A DNA stretch of 11,179 nt from Pseudoneurospora amorphoporcata (lineage: Eukaryota > Ascomycota > Sordariomycetes > Sordariales > Sordariaceae): positions 1-11,179 of the forward strand of contig MU859525.1 in the NCBI GenBank assembly GCA_033297205.1, given 5' to 3'. Below the pieces are notes generated by a model. The model made no database searches. It worked only from the letters and a program-made list of their open reading frames with translations, and was not told the DNA's origin. Both the position numbers and the translations under genes were made by a program. Below are positions 6,875 through 11,179 of this stretch, in pieces (the stretch's first letter is position 1; each line of letters starts with the position of its first letter).

Positions 6875-9800
6875 ATGGACGTTAATGAAGGCATTCCTTT
6901 GGTGGTATGGACCACTGTCTTATGTCTTGTCTGTGCGACCGCCGCTTGGCTTTGGTTCTATGCGCCAGCGGGATCCGGTACCGCACCGTCGTCTCCAGCG
7001 AAGCCTACTTCAGATTCTACACGATCCACACAGCGAGGCGTCCATCTCAATCAAGTCAACAAGGACAATGGAGACACCGACATTGACATTATTGCTATCC
7101 ATGGCCTCGATACAAAATCACCGGATACGTGGACATGGCGGCATCACAAGGATCCCAACATCAGCGTTAACTGGCTAGCCGATTTACTCCCGGTCGACGT
7201 AGAAAAGGCACGTATCTTTACATTGGACTGGCCTGCCGACCTACTTCAACCGTCAGACTTAGTCCCGAAGCTTGACGGCGAGATCGTTACGCTCCTAATT
7301 GATGGCATCGACAGAGAACTTTTGGCAAAGAACAAGACAAGAGACAGACCGATCCTCTTTATCGCTTCTTGTCTTGGGGGGATCATCTTAATGAGGGCTC
7401 TCACAACCGCCGCCGATCTTGAATGCACCACGAGTTGTTATTGCCTCAGGAAAGCAACACGTGGCATTATCTTCCTCGCTACCCCGTTCCGAGGGACTTC
7501 GTTCGAAGATGTAGCGTTCTGGGCAGAGCCAGGTCTGACCGCATGGGCATTCATCCGCGGCCGAAGAGTGAGCAAGCCATTCGATAATGTGAAGGGTTCG
7601 ACCTTTGATCTCGCAACACTCGTATCCAAATTTACACAGTTGTATAAGGAACCGGATAGTTCCTGTCTACTGTTCACTTTTTATGAACTCGGAATGACGA
7701 GTTTGTGGCGAAAGATATTCCCTTGGCTACCTGCTTTGTTCTTCAAAGGAAAACCGGTAAGAAAGCCTAAAGTACTAGTGTTTCCCGCGCTATAACTAAC
7801 ACTTGCAAGTTGGTTGGGATGCCCTCAGCAACACTAGACATCGTTCGAGATCCACTATCACTCAGTCGGCCCCATGTTCTGATGAACAAGTTCGGCAGCC
7901 GTGAATGCGCAGATTACAAGCTTGTTGCTGGAAAAATCAAAGAGTTTATTGGAAAGATCCGTGAAGGAACGCCCCTCGCGCAAGCAGATGCCTGGATACG
8001 TGAGAAGTGCTATACTGAGGATAGGCTCAAGATTGAGCGGCTCTCAGGCACGAAACTGCCAATGGATCAGTGCTACATCAATCTTTCCATTATAGAGCGG
8101 ACCGGCGAAGATAAAGACCGTTCGAAAAAGAAATCAGAAGAAGAGTCGGTGTCGCAATCTTCCCCGTTTTCACTCACCGCTCGACTGAAGGTAGAAACGC
8201 CAGACGGGACCATTCAAGTCGACTTACCATCGCTCTTCAAGGAACGCGAAGAACCTGACGATCGCAAGATACAACCAAGACGAATATTAATTCGAGGACG
8301 CGCTGGAGTAGGGAAGACTACTCTATGTAAGAAGATCGTCTATTCATTCATGCATGGCGAATTGCCCAAATGGACTGAATTATTCGACCGCGTACTCTGG
8401 GTACCTCTGCGGAATTTGAAGCTGGAAGACAGACGCCGGGCTGATTACCGCTTTACCGACCTCTTTATTCATGAATATTTCTCCATGTCGAATTGCAGAG
8501 AGGACCTTGCCCAAGCATTAAACAATACATTGCTCGATGCACCGGAGAAGAGGAGCAGGACTTTATTTCTCCTTGATGGCCTAGATGAGGTATCGCAAGG
8601 CTTGAGCGAAGGCGGTATGTCTAGCTTCCTTGGTGTGTTGCTAGATCAGCCGAACGTCATCATCACCTCCCGGCCGTACGGCAAGCCTCTGGTTGGCCTG
8701 GATCTCGAATTGGAAACGATCGGGTTCTATCCAAACCAAGTGAAGGCTTATATCAACAAGGTTTTCACCGAATACTCAGACACAGCTGTCCGCGTTCAGT
8801 CATTCCTAAAAGCTCGCAGCCTTCTCCAAGGCCTTATGCGGATCCCAATCCAGCTAGATGCGCTTTGTTTCGCCTGGAACGGAAGTATTAATTCCAGCTC
8901 GGAACTTAACACCATGACGGATGTTTACCAAGCCATCGATCAGAGTCTCTGGAAGAAGGATATCCTACGGTTAGGCAAGAAGCACGACAACGAGCTAGTG
9001 GAAGCAGCTTACATCCAAGAGTCTGGTTGGACCGAAATTGAAAATCTCGTTTCAACCGAGATTTTGTTTCTAGAGATCCTTGCTTTTACTGGGTTGCAGA
9101 ATGATACAATTGAATTCGACTCAACACATCTCGGCCAAATATTGCACCGCTTTGCCGACATCTTACCCGGTTTCTTACCCAGTAAGACCATGCCGCCCCT
9201 CTCCTTTCTCCGAACATCAGATTCCTTGATGGAAACCAGCCACCGAACCTATCACTTTCTACATCTGACCTACCAAGAGTACTTTGCGGCTAGGTATTTT
9301 GTACGGCAATGGAAGACTAACAAGCCCCTCAAATACCTGGTACTCAATGGTCACAAGAATGAAAATCCTACTTTGATCGAGGCTATCCAGTTTCTTGGCG
9401 AGAACAAATACACAGCCCGTTACGACATCCTATGGCGCTTTGTTGCCGGCTTGCTTGATGCCGAGGGCAAGGCAGAGGAGTTCTTCCAAGCGATCGAGGA
9501 CGAACCGCATGATTTGTTAGGTCCTACGCACCAACGGCTAGTTATGCATTGTTTGAGCGAAGTGTCGACGGAGATGTCACTGCGAAAGCGGCTGGAAGAC
9601 AAGCTAAAAGAGTGGCTGCTCTTTGAATACAAATTCACAGGCAAAACACGTCTAGCAAAGGAGGTGGAATGTCCAGAGTCAGCTTTGTTGGACACCATGC
9701 AGGAAGTAGGGATCGATGAAAAGATCGGAATTTTGAAGAGGGTAGCAAGACGACCAGCGATCCCGCCACACATCGTCACTCTGGTTACTTCTTGGCTAAA

Positions 9801-11179
9801 AGACGGCGAATTTATAACCAGGAAAAAGGATGTCTTACTTGCGTTGCAAGCTCAGTCCAGCCTATCCGGCGAGCTCCTTACGGCTGTAGTAGCACGTTTA
9901 GGAGACGAGAACTGGAATGTTAGAGAAGCTGCCTTAGGTGTCTTGCAAGCCCAGTCCAGCCTATCCGACGAGCTCCTTACGGCTGTAGTAGCACGTTTAG
10001 GAGACGAGAACTGGAATGTTAGAAAAGCTGCCTTAGGTGTCTTGCAAGCCCAGTCCAGCTTATCCGACGAGCTCCTTACGGCTGTAGCAGCACGTTTAGA
10101 AGACGAGCACCGGTATGTTAGATGGGCTGCCTCAAAGGTCTTGCAATCCCAGTCCAGCCTATCCGGCGAGCTCCTTACGGCTGTAGCAGCATGTTTAGAA
10201 GACGAGCGCCGGTATTCTAAAAAGGTTGTCATAGGTCTCTTGCAAGCCCAGTCTATCCTATCCGGCGAGCTCCTTACGGCTGTAGCAGAATGCCTAGAAG
10301 ACAAAGGCTGGGATGTTAGACGGGCTGCCATAGGTATCTTGCAAGCCCAGTCCAGCCTATCCGGCGAGCTCCTTACAGCTGTAGTAGCACGTCTAGGAGA
10401 CGAGGATAAGGATGTTAGACTGGCTGCCATAGGTATCTTGCAAGCCCAGTCTAGCCTATCCGGCGAGCTCCTTACGGATGTAGCAGCATTCCTAGAAGAC
10501 AAGGACTGGTATGTTAGAAAGGCTGTCATAGGTATCTTGCAAGCCCAGTCTAGCCTATCCGGCGAGCTCCTTACGGCTGTAGCAGCATGCCTAGAAGACA
10601 AAGGCTGGGATGTTAAACAGGCTGCCATAGGTATCTTGCAAGCCCAGTCTAGCCTATCCGGCGAGCTCCTTACGGCTGTAGCAGCATGCCTAGAAGACAA
10701 GGACTGGTATGTTAGAAAGGCTGCCTTAGATATCTTGCAAGCCCAGTCTAGCCTATCCGACGAGCACCTTGCGGTTGTAGCAGCACGTTTAGGAGACGAG
10801 AATGGGGACGTTAGAAAGGTTGCCTTACGTGTCTTGCAAGCCCAGTCCAACCTATCCGGCGAGCTCCTTACGGCTGTAGCAGCACGTTTAGGAGACGAGG
10901 ATGAGGATGTTAGATGGGCTGCCTTAGGTGTCTTGCAAGCCCAGTCTAGCCTATCCGACGAGCACCTTGCGGCTGTAGCAGCACGTCTAGGAGACAAGGA
11001 GTGGCATGTTAGAAAGGCTGCCTTAGGTGTCTTGCAAGCCCAGTCTAGCCTATCCGGCGAGCTCCTTACGGATGTAGCAGCATTCCTAGAAGACAAGGAC
11101 TGTTATGTTAGAAAGGCTGCCTTACGTGTCTTGCAAGCCCAGTCTAGCTTATCCGACGACCACCTTGCGGCTGTAGCAG
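6875..11179 (+). CDS. NLR-like protein: membrane anchor, alpha/beta hydrolase, NACHT, HEAT-like repeats (two exons, 3' end cut)
   Basis: Likely an innate-immunity or self/non-self sensor in which repeats sense, NACHT oligomerises with ATP, and the hydrolase is the effector. Exons are 6875-7756 (294 codons) and 7810 to the edge (1123 codons), joined in phase 0. The start sits in an ideal context (ACCATGG). A hydrophobic segment (about 7-29) is followed by a Ser/Thr/Pro linker and the hydrolase (about 65-330): HGL at 76-78, nucleophile elbow ASCLGG at 164-169 with Cys166 in the nucleophile position, LATPFRGT at 201-208, candidate acid Glu271 and His316 in RPHVLMNKF. A conserved-looking linker leads to NACHT: Walker A GRAGVGKTT 457-465, Walker B LFLLDGLDE about 546-554, sensor-like NVIITSRP 576-583, and the winged-helix-end motif FLHLTYQEYFAA about 777-788. 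Repeats start near residue 973 and run past the window. The domain order is that of known fungal NLRs; the ligand and hydrolase substrate are unknown. Confidence 0.88.
7757..7809 (+). other. Intron of the NLR gene
   Basis: The 53-base segment begins GTAAGA, has a branch-like CTAAC about ten bases before the end, and ends GCAAG. Splicing is phase 0 and joins ...FFKGKP to LVGMPSATL, restoring the last strand and catalytic-His segment of the hydrolase and linking it to NACHT. Without splicing, translation stops at TAA 7793-7795. The acceptor is AAG rather than the preferred CAG or TAG, which makes it somewhat weak, but the flanking frames leave little choice. Confidence 0.8.
8296..8322 (+). other. 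NACHT Walker A (P-loop) of the NLR
   Basis: Codons read GRAGVGKTT with Lys463 (codon 8314-8316) positioned to bind nucleotide phosphate. With LLDGLDE at about 8569-8589 (acidic Walker B pair) and ITSRP near 8659-8676, the ATPase core looks intact, so the NLR should be capable of ATP-dependent switching. Confidence 0.92.
9745..9843 (+). repeat. Degenerate leading HEAT-like unit
   Basis: About 33 residues before the homogenised array (RRPAIPPHIV to KKDVLLALQA) follow the same helix-loop-helix pattern, ending in LQA as every later unit does, but share little sequence with them. It probably caps the array and lies outside the region that is being homogenised. Confidence 0.5.
9844..11179 (+). repeat. 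99-bp tandem repeat array coding 33-residue HEAT-like units
   Basis: Unit starts fall exactly every 99 bases at 9844, 9943, 10042, 10141, 10240, 10339, 10438, 10537, 10636, 10735, 10834, 10933 and 11032 (13 full units), plus a partial unit at 11131 running off the window. A unit reads LQAQSSLSGELL, then a short AV..A.LxD helix end, then a variable loop and VRKAALGV. This two-helix pattern with VR and AA positions matches HEAT repeats. Most codons are fixed even at third positions, while codons 18, 23, 24, 25, 28 and 32 of the unit vary. The array is in frame with the NACHT exon, with no indel in any visible unit. High identity implies recent duplication or gene conversion. Confidence 0.93.

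Noticed and set aside
9852..11096. A 414-codon open frame on the minus strand across the repeat array
   Set aside because: It is antisense to the NLR repeats. A 99-bp unit that lacks stops in one antisense frame stays open in every copy, so length carries no evidence. The sense frame links to NACHT and matches a HEAT pattern.

Overview
The window looks like nuclear DNA of a filamentous ascomycete (Pezizomycotina). The clues are short introns of 54-58 nt with fungal splice signals, start codons in A-rich or ACC contexts, TTAGGG-type telomere repeat units, a fungus-specific DUF6601 membrane protein, and an NLR of the hydrolase-NACHT-repeat type that filamentous fungi carry in large accessory repertoires. 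No bacterial-style operon, rRNA, convincing tRNA, CRISPR array or transposase was seen. Naming a class or species would be a guess.

Layout. (1) Bases 1-311 hold what may be the 3' end of an unrecognised plus-strand gene that enters from outside the window. (2) Bases 312-1305 are non-coding or unassigned and include a CCAAT box and a 15-bp direct repeat upstream of the next gene. (3) Bases 1306-3603 (+) encode a 765-residue JmjC-domain protein with apparently intact Fe(II)/2-oxoglutarate residues, a basic nuclear-localisation-like patch and a long Gln/Asp/Glu tract. (4) Bases 3604-4663 form a convergent intergenic region. It contains a perfect 20-bp palindrome built partly from telomere-type repeats and a minus-strand stretch that reads like a broken or unrecognised gene tail. 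(5) Bases 4664-5947 (-) encode a DUF6601-type protein with two membrane segments near its C-terminus. (6) Bases 5948-6874 are the divergent promoter region, with a probable leader intron at 6771-6828. (7) From 6875 (+) to the window edge runs a large two-exon NLR-like gene: membrane anchor, alpha/beta hydrolase with an apparent Cys nucleophile, NACHT ATPase, and at least 13 near-identical 33-residue HEAT-like repeats. The gene is cut by the window end inside the repeats.

The genes do not form an obvious pathway. The NLR is the most interesting element. It looks like a self-contained sensor (repeats), switch (NACHT) and effector (hydrolase) that could be membrane-tethered. Its repeat array is homogenised at silent sites but varied at a few codons per unit, the pattern associated with rapidly changing recognition surfaces. 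The architecture belongs to a known broad class. What may be new are the Cys nucleophile, the N-terminal anchor, the leader intron and the two-unit alternation in the array.
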